A stretch of DNA of 64,000 bases from NCBI RefSeq assembly GCF_025860055.1, contig NC_068281.1, positions 23,745,284 through 23,809,283 on the forward strand, written 5' to 3'. The notes under the pieces are model-generated. The model saw nothing but the letters and a program-made list of their open reading frames with translations, had not been told where the DNA came from and did no database searches. Source of the stretch: Xyrauchen texanus. Taxonomy: Eukaryota; Chordata; Actinopteri; Cypriniformes; Catostomidae. Each line of letters starts with the position of its first letter. Position 1 is the stretch's first letter. Below, piece after piece: positions 23,129-33,507 of this stretch. Made by a program: the position numbers and the translations under genes.

Positions 23129-24152
23129 AATTTCTATATCAAATTAACAAATGCAGAAACATTTGCTTAAAATCAATATTGAAATCAATATGTTCCATCA
23201 GTAATTAAGTCAACTAAACTATTAAACAAAACAATTTTATGGGGTGTTATCTGACAGTTGTTAAATAACAAAAGAAAAAAAAACAGCGGTTGATGGGGTC
23301 GTATACAAAAATGAATTACAAAAAATGAAATACAAAATTGATATACAAAAATGATGAGAAAATTAAATATGGAACTGAAATACGAAAATGTAAACAGGTC
23401 ATTAGCCTACACATATGCTTATATAATTTATAGGATTTTATGCTTAAACCACTCAAAGCATCTTGTGCATTTAACACATGCTTAAACACTGAAAGCATTT
23501 TATGCATTTAGGGCCTATCAACCCATTAGGTGACATGGGCGACATCACTTCAAGAGAGCCCCGCTCTCGTGAGTCTATGGCCGTGTTCACAACTGCATAC
23601 TATCAATACTTCTCTCACTGTTTTTGCCAAACACAGATATGACAGAAACTGTACGAGTAGTATGGTAGTAAGGCATTTAGTACACAGCCTATATGTTCCA
23701 TGGGGACCACCACAACAAGTTATCGGAACACACAGTGCACATTTTGTTCGACACAGATTGGACGCATGCTAAAATTGGTTCGGTAGGTCGGCACCCCTGA
23801 AGTGATGTCACCCACGTCACCTAATGGGTTGATAGGCCCTAAATGCATAAAATGCTTTCAGTGTTTAAGCATGTGTTAAATGCACAAGATGCTTTTAGTG
23901 GTTTAAGCATAAAATCCTATAAATTATATAAGCATATGTGTAGGCTAATGCCCTGTTTGCATTTACGTATTTCAGTTCCATATTTAATTTTATGTTATTT
24001 AACAGCCATCAGATAAAACCCCATACAATTGTTTTGTTTAATAGTTTAGTTGACCTAATTACTGATGGAAAATCCAAGCATATTGATTTCAATATTGATT
24101 TTAAGCAAATGTTTCTGCATTTGTTAATTAGATATAGAAATTGTCTCGAAGG
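23129..24152. repeat. 1-kb imperfect palindrome (fold-back)
   Basis: The left arm 23129-23548 is the inverse of the right arm 23796-24152. Paired blocks are TTTCTATATCAAATTAACAA with its inverse near 24130, GCATCTTGTGCATTTAACAC with its inverse near 23880, and GGCCTATCAACCCATTAGGT with its inverse near 23825. The central loop is about 247 bp. The left arm carries roughly 100 bp not present on the right (about 23265-23365). No ORF with a recognisable domain is present, and no target duplication was seen at the ends. The left end abuts a (CA)n run. Confidence 0.85.
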
Positions 24153-24255
24153 TATTTTGGTCCATTGCCCATAACAAAACTGACTCACATCACTTATATT
24201 TTTGGCATGCTTTGGATTACAGGCTTCCTTAAGCAGAGCAGCATCAAGTGAGTAA

Positions 24256-25562
24256 AAGGGATAGTTCACCCAAAAATGAAAATTATCTCATCATTTACTC
24301 ATCCTCATGCCATCTAAGATGTGTATGATTTTCTTCTGCAGAACACAAATTAGGATTTTTAGAAGAATACCTCAGCTCTAGGGGTTACAATGTGATTTCG
24401 GAGGAGGGGGAAACCCTAAAATCAGGTGGATCATCTTATAGAACATGCTAAACTGAAATCTAATTGTGTAACAATGTAAAAGTAAATGTACATGGTTCTT
24501 AACGGGGGAAACAAACACCTTATACACAACTAGGCTACCTTTTACTCAAATTGTTATTCTGATAATATTATTTGTAATGATAACATTTGTGTTCAATTAT
24601 AAAAAACTTTAAAATACTTTACTGCATCAAGAAGAAGCATTCATTATAGTGAATCCCACTGTATATTTACTAGAAAACCAAATAAAAATAGATGCTGAAT
24701 AAACAAAAATTGAGTACAAACATAAATATACAAACAACAGTGAACCCTATTACAGTGTGATGGTCGAGTGGTATTTTGATCTCAAGTTGATCTCAAATAT
24801 CAAGTATGATTGATGTATGGATGGGAGTGATTCCGGATTCAAAACCCCTCCATGTGTACAGCTTATTAACAAAACTAATCAAAATCGCTACTTCATATGA
24901 GTGGATCTATGAAACAGGTGAGCAGTTGATTCCGTATTACGCAAATTCTAAGAAACAGAGATCGGACCATGGCACGATACAGCAGCGGAATGCTTGTCTA
25001 TATGCGTGGATGTGCTGTCTCTTGCTGTTCTCCAATATGCTTTCTCTACTAGCATCCACAACTGACTAGAGTGAAGCTTAATGAACTTGAAATATTTTTG
25101 AACAAGTACACTTGCTAAATAGAGACGGAATGTGTCAAATGGATAAAACAAAAACCGCATCAGAGAATACAATAAATGGAATGGATTGACAAAAACCGCA
25201 TCGGAGAATACAATAAATGGCATTTTTTTTTTTTTTTTTTTGGGAATCGAAAGTGCCGGAATGCCGTTCCGGACTGTACCGGCCCAATTTAACCCCTGCT
25301 CAGCTCTGTTTTTCCATTCAATTGCCAGGCCTTTGATGCTCCAAAAAGCATTGATTAAGCCACTGGCGTCTAATGGATTACTTTTATGCTGACTTTTCTC
25401 CTTTTTGGAGCTTCACAGGCCTGGCCTCAACCAACAGATCTGTGATGTTCTTCTAAAAATCTTTGTTTGTGTTCAGCAGAATAAAGAAAGTTATTTACAT
25501 CTAGGATGGCATGAGGGGGAATAAATGATGAGAACATTTTCATTTTTGGGTGAACTATCCCT
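24256..25562. mobile_element. Angel-type fold-back interrupted by a hAT-like element
   Basis: The left arm begins AAGGGATAGTTCACCCAAAA and the right arm ends TTGGGTGAACTATCCCT with TTAA at 25563-25566. Arms share the family sequence (GATTTTTAGAAGAATA on the left, inverted as TTCTTCTAAAAATC near 25451). The arms stop abruptly at 24378 and resume at 25299, where an 8-bp duplication brackets a foreign insertion. Confidence 0.8.
24379..25298. mobile_element. hAT-like non-autonomous transposon nested in the fold-back
   Basis: A 920-bp insertion bracketed by the identical 8-bp CTCAGCTC (24371-24378 and 25299-25306), the target-duplication length of hAT transposons. Its ends are inverted, TAGGGGTTA on the left and TAACCCCTG on the right, with the typical C/TAGGGGTT hAT form. 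It includes a tandem pair of about 42 bp (around 25147-25221; AAAACCGCATC...AATACAATAAATGG) and a T-tract (25223-25240). No transposase was recognised. Confidence 0.8.
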
Positions 25563-27845
25563 TTAACAACGGAGTATTACAAGATTGACGTTATCATTAC
25601 AAAATGCAAAAGCCATAACGTCTGAAATTAACTTGGAATGTGCCTTAAGAATTAAAAATGAACCACACATTGATTGATCCTGTTGATGTTGTAAAGACTT
25701 ATTAAAGCATATTTTTAGTTTTTTTTATAGTGTTAAAATAAACTATTCAGATCTGAAAAAAATTTTTTGATTGTACTGATAAGTATTCAAATAACAAGGT
25801 GCACCCACTTTGAATGGACTGTTGTTCAGTTGATTAGTAGCATATCACTGACTTTTTAAAGACCAAGAAAATAAGCAACTGGACAAGATTATCACAGAAG
25901 TGACCAGGGAACATATTAAAACCTTTTAAGAGTTGCAGAGATTGTCCAGGTATAATCTCTTCATAAATTGCTCTTTGAGACAGTGAATACAAGGAAGCCT
26001 CTTTTGAGAAAGGCCACCATCAGCTATGCCTAGAAACTGCTAGAAGCCATGTCACAAATGACATGTTCATTGAGATTATAAAATTATGGCTGTTGTTGTC
26101 CTATTTATTAATTTCCCACCTTTGTGTCCCTACCCTCGAATGACTTTAAAAGTCATTCTTTCTTACAAAAAAGCTTCCTTACAAAGCATGATCTCACAGT
26201 AGTGTAAATCAAGTTTGGTTGTAATTAAATACAAATAAATATTAGAAAATTATTTCCTTTATTGTTTGTTACTTTGGGTCATGCTCATCCTGGATGATGT
26301 TTGTTTTTTCAACTGCTGGTAAACCTTAATATTCATATAACTAGACATATAAAAGCCTATGACTAGACAGGAGAGGACTGGTTTTATTGCACCACAAAAT
26401 GGGCTGTAGTGTAGAATAATGCACAGTGGAGTTGAGCTCTTTAGTCTAAAAATAAAGCAGTTCGCAAATGCAGCCCCACACGCAGGTATCTTCATACCTT
26501 TTATTAAGCGCGATGGAGTAGTGTCATGTTTGCAATTAGTGTTTCAGCAGATGAGACAGTAATGCTTGTTGCCTGCCATTAACCAAGAAGAAACAAGGAT
26601 GGAGCAAAATGTAGGGACATCTGCATCAGTCAACCAGAGACCTAAATGTGCGCAGCTCTTGCCTCTGTGTCTGCATTTGGGATAGATGATTAAATTGGGG
26701 TGCATTTGTTTCTTGAGAATTTTTGTCAAAATCAGAATTCTCTTTCGCTAGAGAAATGGGTATTCTAGAACGAAAATTTGTTTTTTAATTATAGACAAAA
26801 TGTTGAATTAAAGTGTTATTGAAGGAAGAAAAATACTGTGCATTATAAATTTGGAGATAGAACAGGAAATATATGTGACAACACTTCCTGTAGGCACTAT
26901 ATATTCCAGATCATATAACTGTTAAACTTCAGCTCACGGACAGCCAGTGTACTATTCTGCAACAAAATGTATTTGCCATTGTAATATTGATATAACTGAC
27001 ATGAGCCAAAGCAAGAGTTGCCAGCAGATCCTTCTTGCTGCTCCACTGGAGTTGTTTGTGACTTCCTGAAGAACTGTCAGCCTTTATCTTTTTCTTGGCT
27101 TAGTTTTATTTGGACTACTACTCCTCTGAATAAGAACAGTGTTTAAACTCCTCCATTTGTACACCACATACCTTTATATTTTTTTCATAAGGGTTGCAAA
27201 TGTTTTGGAATGTATTTGACATCTGCCTGTTATCCTTAAACCTATAATAATGATAAAATAAACTTTAAAAATAATGTTTTGTTATTTTTTTTTCTTATGG
27301 GTTCTGGGTGGTGGTGTCAATTATTTGGTTGAGTCCTGGGGTGGATGTGGCATGTATTTGGCTGTGGTATGGCTGACATCCGAGCATTCTGTTGTAGTTG
27401 TAGTCCAATAACGGCTGCTTTCTGGGGATATGGGGGACACAGGAATGTTGTGGGTGAGTTTTGTTCTGGGTCTGGTCTAATGTCGACAAGTGACTTTTGG
27501 GCCAATGTTGGACTGTAATTCCATGTGGTATGTGGGCCAAACTCACTGCCGAAACATTGCCAAATTCGACCCAAGGCTATTTTACTATCTGGGATGCCTG
27601 ACAAAAGATTTTGGAAATCTCAAACTCACAAATGATCATTGGAATGGCATACTACTGTACAACTCTATTTCTTCCCCAGATATGGCAGAAGTAGGATGGG
27701 TAGTATGCCATTCCGAATTTATTGAATGTATTCAAGTGAGGCATAAAAAAATCAAAAAGATTTGAGGCTCTGGTTATTCTGTTTAATTCACATCAGCTGT
27801 GGTTTCCATGCAGAGCTCATGCTATCATCATGGGTCGTATAACAG
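25563..27845. other. Long non-coding interval, nothing recognised
   Basis: About 2.3 kb, largely single-copy in appearance. The open frames (26495-26259, 27295-27765 on both strands) lack recognisable domains, splice context or repeat similarity. Confidence 0.35.
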
Positions 27846-28758
27846 TTAAAGATGCAATATGTAACAATTTTCATGAAAATTACTTTTTTTTCAGCAAATG
27901 TCCGGCCTCCAGCACAACACCAACTCCAACACAAACTCAGAGAAAGCCAAAAAAAAATACAAAATGATCTACTGATTCCAGTCTGGCTAAGCGGGAACGT
28001 GATCACGGTCGAGCGAAAATAGAGTGAACATCGGCAGGGACCTTAGTGCTGTTTTGAATCGCCGTTCTTATTGGACAGGTAAGCTTACATAACTGCAAAG
28101 CATATGAAATAAAGACTGATCTGTTTAATTTTAGCTAACTTGATCTTGCCTGCACAGTAACTGTCATAATCAATGTTAATCTGTAATTACAATAATAATT
28201 ATTCAGCAAGGTAAACTACAATAACACATGAAATGAATACTAGATAATGTTCACGATAATGTAAAAAGACTGATTCATTAGTGTAACATAACTTGTTTAT
28301 ACATAAAATATATACATTATATTATTATAAAACAATAGTGCATCGATATTTCAAATTGACAGTTGTGATGGAATCACATCAATACTGATTTATCAACATA
28401 TTTATAATGTACAGTCTATTTTATAAACAGATACTGTCATCATACACCAAATTTAGCTAACAGCTATTGATTAAGCTGGCTAGCTAGCTAATGCCGACAT
28501 ACGCTATCGTATAAATGCAGTCAATGTGTCATGCAAATAAAAGTGATTACTTCATACCAGAGCCATATAGAGAGAGAGTTGCGACAACGGAAGTTCTAAA
28601 TGCTTGATCGTCACGTGATTCACGTAGACTTCAGATAGTTCCAGGAAGTGCTTTGGCGGGCATTTCAAACTGTTAGAGTAGAGTGACAGAACTGCGATTT
28701 CTGGTAATTAGTAGTCAATAAATGCATTTATTTTATATACTTATGTAACACACCGACA
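27846..28758. repeat. Unresolved MITE-like sequence
   Basis: Begins TTAAAGATGCAATATGTAAC, a form resembling TTAA-flanked fish MITEs. A block AGCCATATAGAGAGAGAGTTGCGACAAC (from 28561) is present inverted at about 32454-32481. The matching right terminus was not found, so limits are uncertain. Confidence 0.3.
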
Positions 28759-28792
28759 TACACTCACCTAAAGGATTATTAGGAACACCATA

Positions 28793-29834
28793 CTAATACT
28801 GTGTTTGACCCCCTTTCGCCTTCAGAACTGCCTTAATTCTACGTGGCATTGATTCAACAAGGTGCTGAAAGCATTCTTTAGAAATGTTGGCCCATATTGA
28901 TAGGATAGCATCTTGCAGTTGATGGAGATTTGTGGGATGCACATCCAGGGCACGAAGCTCCCGTTCCACCACATCCCAAAGATGCTCTAATGGGTTGAGA
29001 TCTGGTGAATGTGGGGGCCATTTTAGTACAGTGAACTCATTGTCATGTTCAAGAAACCAATTTGAAATGATTCGAGCTTTGTGACATGGTGCATTATCCT
29101 GCTGGAAGTAGCCACCAGAGGATGGGTACATGGTGGCCATAAAGGGATGGACATGGTCAGAAACAATGCTCAGGTAGGCCGTGGCATTTAAACGATGCCC
29201 AATTGGCATTAAGGGGCATAAAGTGTGCCAAGAAAACGTCTCCCACACCATTACACCACCACCACCAGCCTGCACAGTGGTAACAAGGCATGATGGATCA
29301 ATGTTCTCATTCTGTTTACGCCAAATTCTGACTCTACCATCTGAATGTCTCAACAGAAATCAAGACTCATCAGACCAGGCAACATTTTTCCAGTCTTCAA
29401 CTGTCCAATTTTGGTGAGCTCTTGCAAATTGTAGCCTCTTTTTCCTATTTGTAGTGGAGATGAGTGGTACCCGGTGGGGTCTTCTGCTGTTGTAGCCCAT
29501 CCGCCTCAAGGTTGTGCATGTTGTGGCTTCACAAATGCTTTGCTGCATACCTCGGTTGTAACGAGTGGTTATTTCAGTCAAAGTTGCTCTTCTATCAGCT
29601 TGAATCAGTCGGCCCATTCTCCTCTGACCTCTAGCATCAACAAGGCATTTTCACCCACAGGACGGCCGCATACTGGATGTTTTTCCCTTTTCACACCATT
29701 CTTTGTAAACCCTAGAAATGGTTGTGTGTGAAAAATCCCAGTAACTGAGCAGATTGTGAAACACTCAGACCGGCCCGTCTGGCACCAACAACCATGCCAC
29801 GCTCAAAATTGCTTAAATCACCTTTCTTTCCCAT
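28793..29834 (-). pseudogene. Tc1-like transposase, copy 2 (two lesions)
   Basis: The start is at 29834. Most of the domain is readable: GRLIQADRRATLTEITT, TLRRMGYNSRRPHRVPL, VAWSDES, YFQQDNAPCHKA and HSPDLNPLEHLWD. The C terminus ends at 28793. Catalytic residues D (SDES), D (QQDNA) and E (NPLEHLW) are all present, with 36 residues between the second D and E. Lesions are one extra T in a T-run near 29732 (frameshift in the N-terminal region) and a TGA directly after SDES (29357-29359). Copy 1 has CAA at that codon, so both may derive from CGA by CpG decay. The 36-residue spacing differs from the usual DD34E of Tc1. Confidence 0.88.
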
Positions 29835-30493
29835 TCTGACATTCAGTTTGGAGTTCAGGAGATTCTTGACCAGGACCACACCCCTAAATGCATTGAAGGA
29901 ACTGCCATGTGATTGGTTGATTAGATAATTGCATTAAAGGGTAACTAAACCCCAAACCAACTTTTTTTAGTTAATGATCTGTAAGAATGGGGCTTTATTA
30001 GTACTGGTCATTGATTCAAGTAATTTTTTTGACAGTGTTTTAATTCTACAATATATGGTGTAAAAACGTCTGAGTGCTGCCCTCTTCAGGTTGAACGGTG
30101 GCTACTGCAGTTGAATTTTCCTATTGGCTGTTTGCTGTACTTCGTGACGTAAGCGGTGACAGCTGACATAAGCAGGTTCCAGCTCACCACGCCCTTGGTA
30201 CGAGCTACCACGCCCATGGCAGTATAAAAACCATCTTGTTTCGTCAAAACCACTGTAGCGAGTCAGGAGTTGGAATTGCGAGTATTGAAAACGATCAGGA
30301 TAGAGTATTTTAGCATCTATTTAGCATAGCATTTATATAGTTATTTAGATTATTTTGTGTAGCCTAGGTAGATAATTAGCATATTTGTTAGTGTAGTATT
30401 GTTAGAAGCATAGTTAGTTAGTAGCATAGTATTGCGTCAGTTAGGATAGCTTCAAGTTAGCGTAGATTATATGTATTTAGTACAGTGGTCAGG

Positions 30494-30770
30494 ATGGTAC
30501 GTAGGTGTAGTGTTTCTGGTTGCAACAGCACTGCTGGACTGTATAGCTTTCCAGAAGACTTGGAAATTAGGCGCCAGGGGTTGCACGTCCTTGTTCTGGA
30601 AGACCGCGAGTTCCCGACTAGAGCTGGAGGAGTGTGCAAACTGCATTTTACGCTTCTCCAACGCAATGGAGGTGGAAATGGGCTTCTCCAAACAGCTCAC
30701 GCTGAAAAGCGACGCAGTGCCAAACGCTGTTCCTCCTGCATGGACTCCACCACCGCAGCGGCGTCTTGAG
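30494..30770 (+). pseudogene. THAP zinc-finger exon of the nested element (frameshifted)
   Basis: The frame starts MVRRCSVSGCNSTAGLYSFP and continues HVLVLEDREFPTRAGGVCKLHF. The CxxxxC at the start and the later C-x2-H give the C2CH zinc-binding pattern of THAP domains. The invariant Trp expected before HVLVLED is Gly here. The closing A-V-P segment of THAP domains (DAVPNAVPP) is found in the next frame, so a small indel lies near 30660. A GTGAGT donor follows at 30771, consistent with a first coding exon. THAP domains bind DNA in P-element, Kolobok and related transposases. Confidence 0.65.
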
Positions 30771-31127
30771 GTGAGTGATCATATATATTTGAATCACAAC
30801 TTATGGTTAGGCTAAAGTTAATCCTCTAGGGTCGACAAACGCGCGTTCGCGATGCGGGAGTGTTAAACGTAATGCACCCTTATACATTGTATTACGGTAT
30901 TGACTACCTGTATAGTTTTATTTGGAGGTATACGGTTTTGTACATGATGAAGTTACGCTTTACATCACATTCTTCTAAGTTGAGAGAACAGCTAACTGAT
31001 GTTATGTTCAAGTGAAGCTTGCTAAATAAAAATCCTGCTAAAAGGATAAACATCACTGAACAGCGTTTCGTTTGTTTTTCCTGCACGCGAGTGAAGGTGA
31101 ATGCGCACTCGGATGCTCAACAGGGAG

Positions 31128-31292
31128 TTAAAACGCAGTTTGAGCCAGCGGCTCGAATTGATATGGCTCCGGCCCTGTGTCCACAGACAATTCACCCTCC
31201 TCCACTTCAGGTGAAGGTGGGGAAGAAAGGTCCTCGACTTCAAAAGACCGCTCCGTGGCAAAGCTACTTGCGTCACTCCAGTCACTCTCCAT
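31128..31292 (-). CDS. Acidic ORF with YxFEP motif, 54 residues (element-encoded)
   Basis: Read on the - strand from ATG at 31292: MESDWSDASSFATERSFEVE, then an acidic Ser/Glu/Pro-rich run and EPYQFEPLAQ before a stop. Short acidic leaders ending in Y-x-F-E-P are, from memory, found in fish repeat-derived proteins annotated as P2X7 C-terminal-domain-like. The Cys-rich part of that domain is absent here. It may be a first exon or a decayed fragment. It runs opposite to the THAP exon in the same element. Function is not known. Confidence 0.4.
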   Translation of the reverse strand: MESDWSDASSFATERSFEVEDLSSPPSPEVEEGELSVDTGPEPYQFEPLAQTAF

Positions 31293-31504
31293 TTTAGAGT
31301 CTGACAGCAGCTGTCACTACGGGTCTCAGGTGCACGCCCCCCACACTCAGCCCCGCCCTCGGTTCGTCCCCTCTATCCCCGCTGGGGTCTGCCCACTTTT
31401 CGAGCATTTTTCAAATATTGCTAGTGGGTGGAGTCAGACTCTGAGCAGGGGTTTAGTTACCCTTTAATGAGAAATTGAACAGGTGTTCCTAATAATCCTT
31501 TAGG

Positions 31505-32965
31505 TATGTAGCATGAGTATGTTGTTACAGCGATGTTGTTTTTTTTAAAGATCAAATCAGCTAATATTTGAGGATTAGTGTTCGCTTACCGTTATTTGCC
31601 TCAACTTATTTCAGGCTAGGGTTTCTGTTGCCTTTTTATGTTACCTCATGTTCACTGTTTTCACTAATCTCATGGTAACTAATGTCATATTTATGACTTT
31701 TCAGATAGTACAGAGACAGGCTGGTGACCGCACAATGGGTCAATGAACTATTAACTATTAGCAGCAGTTATGTAAATGTACAATTTAGTGAAATGAAGCT
31801 TATTGTTTACAATTCTTAAAATTCTATATAAAGTAATATAATTATTTATGTATTATAAATATTATATATCTAATGTATAATTCTTACAATACTTATTCAT
31901 ATACACAATATATTCAGCTTTAAAACAACTTAAGCATACTCGTATATAAACTGCTGTTCAAAAGTAATGAGGCTGAAAATTCAGCTTGGCATCACAGGAG
32001 TAAATTACATTTTAAAATACATTAAAATAGAAAACAGTTATTTTAAATTGTAATAATATATTACGATATTACTTTTTTTTTTTAAAACGATGGATGAAAC
32101 TGAATCAAGAGAACAGATTTTACAATTAATAGGGTGTTACTAACTTTATCCAGCTCCAATCCTTGCCTAATCTGTTAGTTATCGGATAACATCCCTTATC
32201 TCCTAATTTAATGAGTAATACTCTACTATAAGGTTTTAATTTACAAGTTATTTTTATTTAGATGTACTGATAATATACAGAATAAGATAATATTATTCTT
32301 TAAACGTCTCACCTTTTAAAAGTGCGTCGCAAACGGTTTGTTCTGCTGCATCTCTATGGCGCAGCATGTGTTTGCTGCTACTTCCGGGAACTATTGAGAG
32401 GCTGCACGAGCCGCCATTGCTGTAAAAAAAACGTTCCATTGGAGTCAATGGAGTTGTCGCAACTCTCTCTCTATATGGCTCTGCTTCATACTAGAGTCTC
32501 GCATAGTCAGACATATGCACACTTTGTTTTAGCCCTGTTCCAGCACTGGAGATTCAAATATAATATCTCAAAATATGTAAAAAAACAATCATATCTGCTT
32601 AATTTAAATTATGCTACCTCATCTGTCAGCATGATGCCGGTGAATCACGTTGTCTCTTTGTACGTTATGTCATTGTTTTGGAAAAATGTGGTAGGAAGCT
32701 GCTGGAGTTCGCTTAACGGCCACAAGTGTCATGAATAACAAGGGTTTCTGAATCTTAAGAAGACACTATTATACAAATTAACCAAATCCTTTTTTTTTTC
32801 TTCTTCTTCTTTTTATCATGCTTAACAAGATTCATTTATCACTAACATATGGAGTATGGAGAATTGTATTAATTTAATAAAATATTTATGTTCTATAAAT
32901 GCACACGGATGTATTTTGTACTGTACATTTATTTATATAAGAAAGTATGTTAGTGTATATTACCG
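31505..32965. repeat. Non-coding interval with dispersed-repeat fragment
   Basis: At about 31955-32090 lies a common fish repeat fragment (TGCTGTTCAAAAGTAATGAG, TTGGCATCACAGGAGTAAAT). Around 32315-32490 there is a block ending GTCGCAACTCTCTCTCTATA that is inverse to 28561-28588. No gene is supported; the frame at 32322-32738 is part of these repeats. Confidence 0.4.
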
Positions 32966-33186
32966 GTGACACTTTACACAATAAGGTTCCATTTGTTAGC
33001 AATAGAGAACAACACTAGTTAACATGAAATAATAGCAGTCCTTCAAAAGTTGTATAATTGTATAATGTACTTGTATAACTAAAATTAACAAAGATGAATA
33101 AATGCTGTAGAAAATACATTGTTAATTGGGCATGATAGGCCTACCTACCTTAACTAACGTTAACAAATGGAACCTTATTGTAACCA
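32966..33186. mobile_element. Small fold-back MITE
   Basis: The ends are inverted: ACACAATAAGGTTCCATTTGTTA (from about 32977) and TAACAAATGGAACCTTATTGT (to about 33182). The interior is rich in GTTAAC-type words. This matches a very common fish fold-back repeat. No coding capacity. Confidence 0.7.
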
Positions 33187-33507
33187 TATTATTATACCTA
33201 CTTTACTTATATATAATGGTTTTATATAGGTTCTTTAAATAGTATGTTGTCTAACTGCCATCGTATTGCCAATAACTCAGAATTCAAAATAATTCACTTT
33301 TACCTGAAAGTGCTTATTTCGTTACGGTACATCGTAGGAATTGAAATAGTATTGTTTTTGTTTCCACCCGGTCGAAAAATAAAGATGCACAGTGTAACAC
33401 AAATAGCGGCATATACGGTATATCCTTGGGAAATCTTTCGCATATGTCTCCTTTTCTTTTCTAACTTTGACGTGAGACAGGAACTATTAACTACTCCTTT
33501 GAAAAAA

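Larger units (their letters stand above)
29938..31463. mobile_element. Kolobok-like TTAA element nested in Tc1 copy 2
   Basis: Perfect 16-bp terminal inverted repeats AGGGTAACTAAACCCC (29938-29953; inverse 31448-31463) are flanked by TTAA on both sides (29934-29937 and 31464-31467). Copy 1 of the host Tc1 element has a single TTAA at the same point (10843-10846), proving insertion with TTAA duplication. The 1526-bp element carries a THAP-type finger exon on the + strand and an acidic ORF on the - strand. TTAA targets occur in piggyBac and Kolobok superfamilies. The AGG terminus and THAP association favour Kolobok, but no transposase core is present. Confidence 0.85.
28761..31504 (-). mobile_element. 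Tc1/mariner-like transposon, copy 2 (interrupted)
   Basis: Same family as 9671-10889. The left terminal repeat (28761-28789) is identical, with TA at 28759-28760. The right repeat (31482-31504) lacks its outermost 6 bases before TA. Between 29938 and 31463 it is split by a TTAA-flanked element. The Tc1 sequence continues without loss on the two sides (ATTGCATTAA, then TGAGAAATTGAACAGGTGTT). Confidence 0.93.

Noticed and set aside
29938..31463. piggyBac assignment of the nested element
   Set aside because: TTAA target fits, but the AGG terminus and THAP exon fit Kolobok better. Left as Kolobok-like since no transposase core is present.
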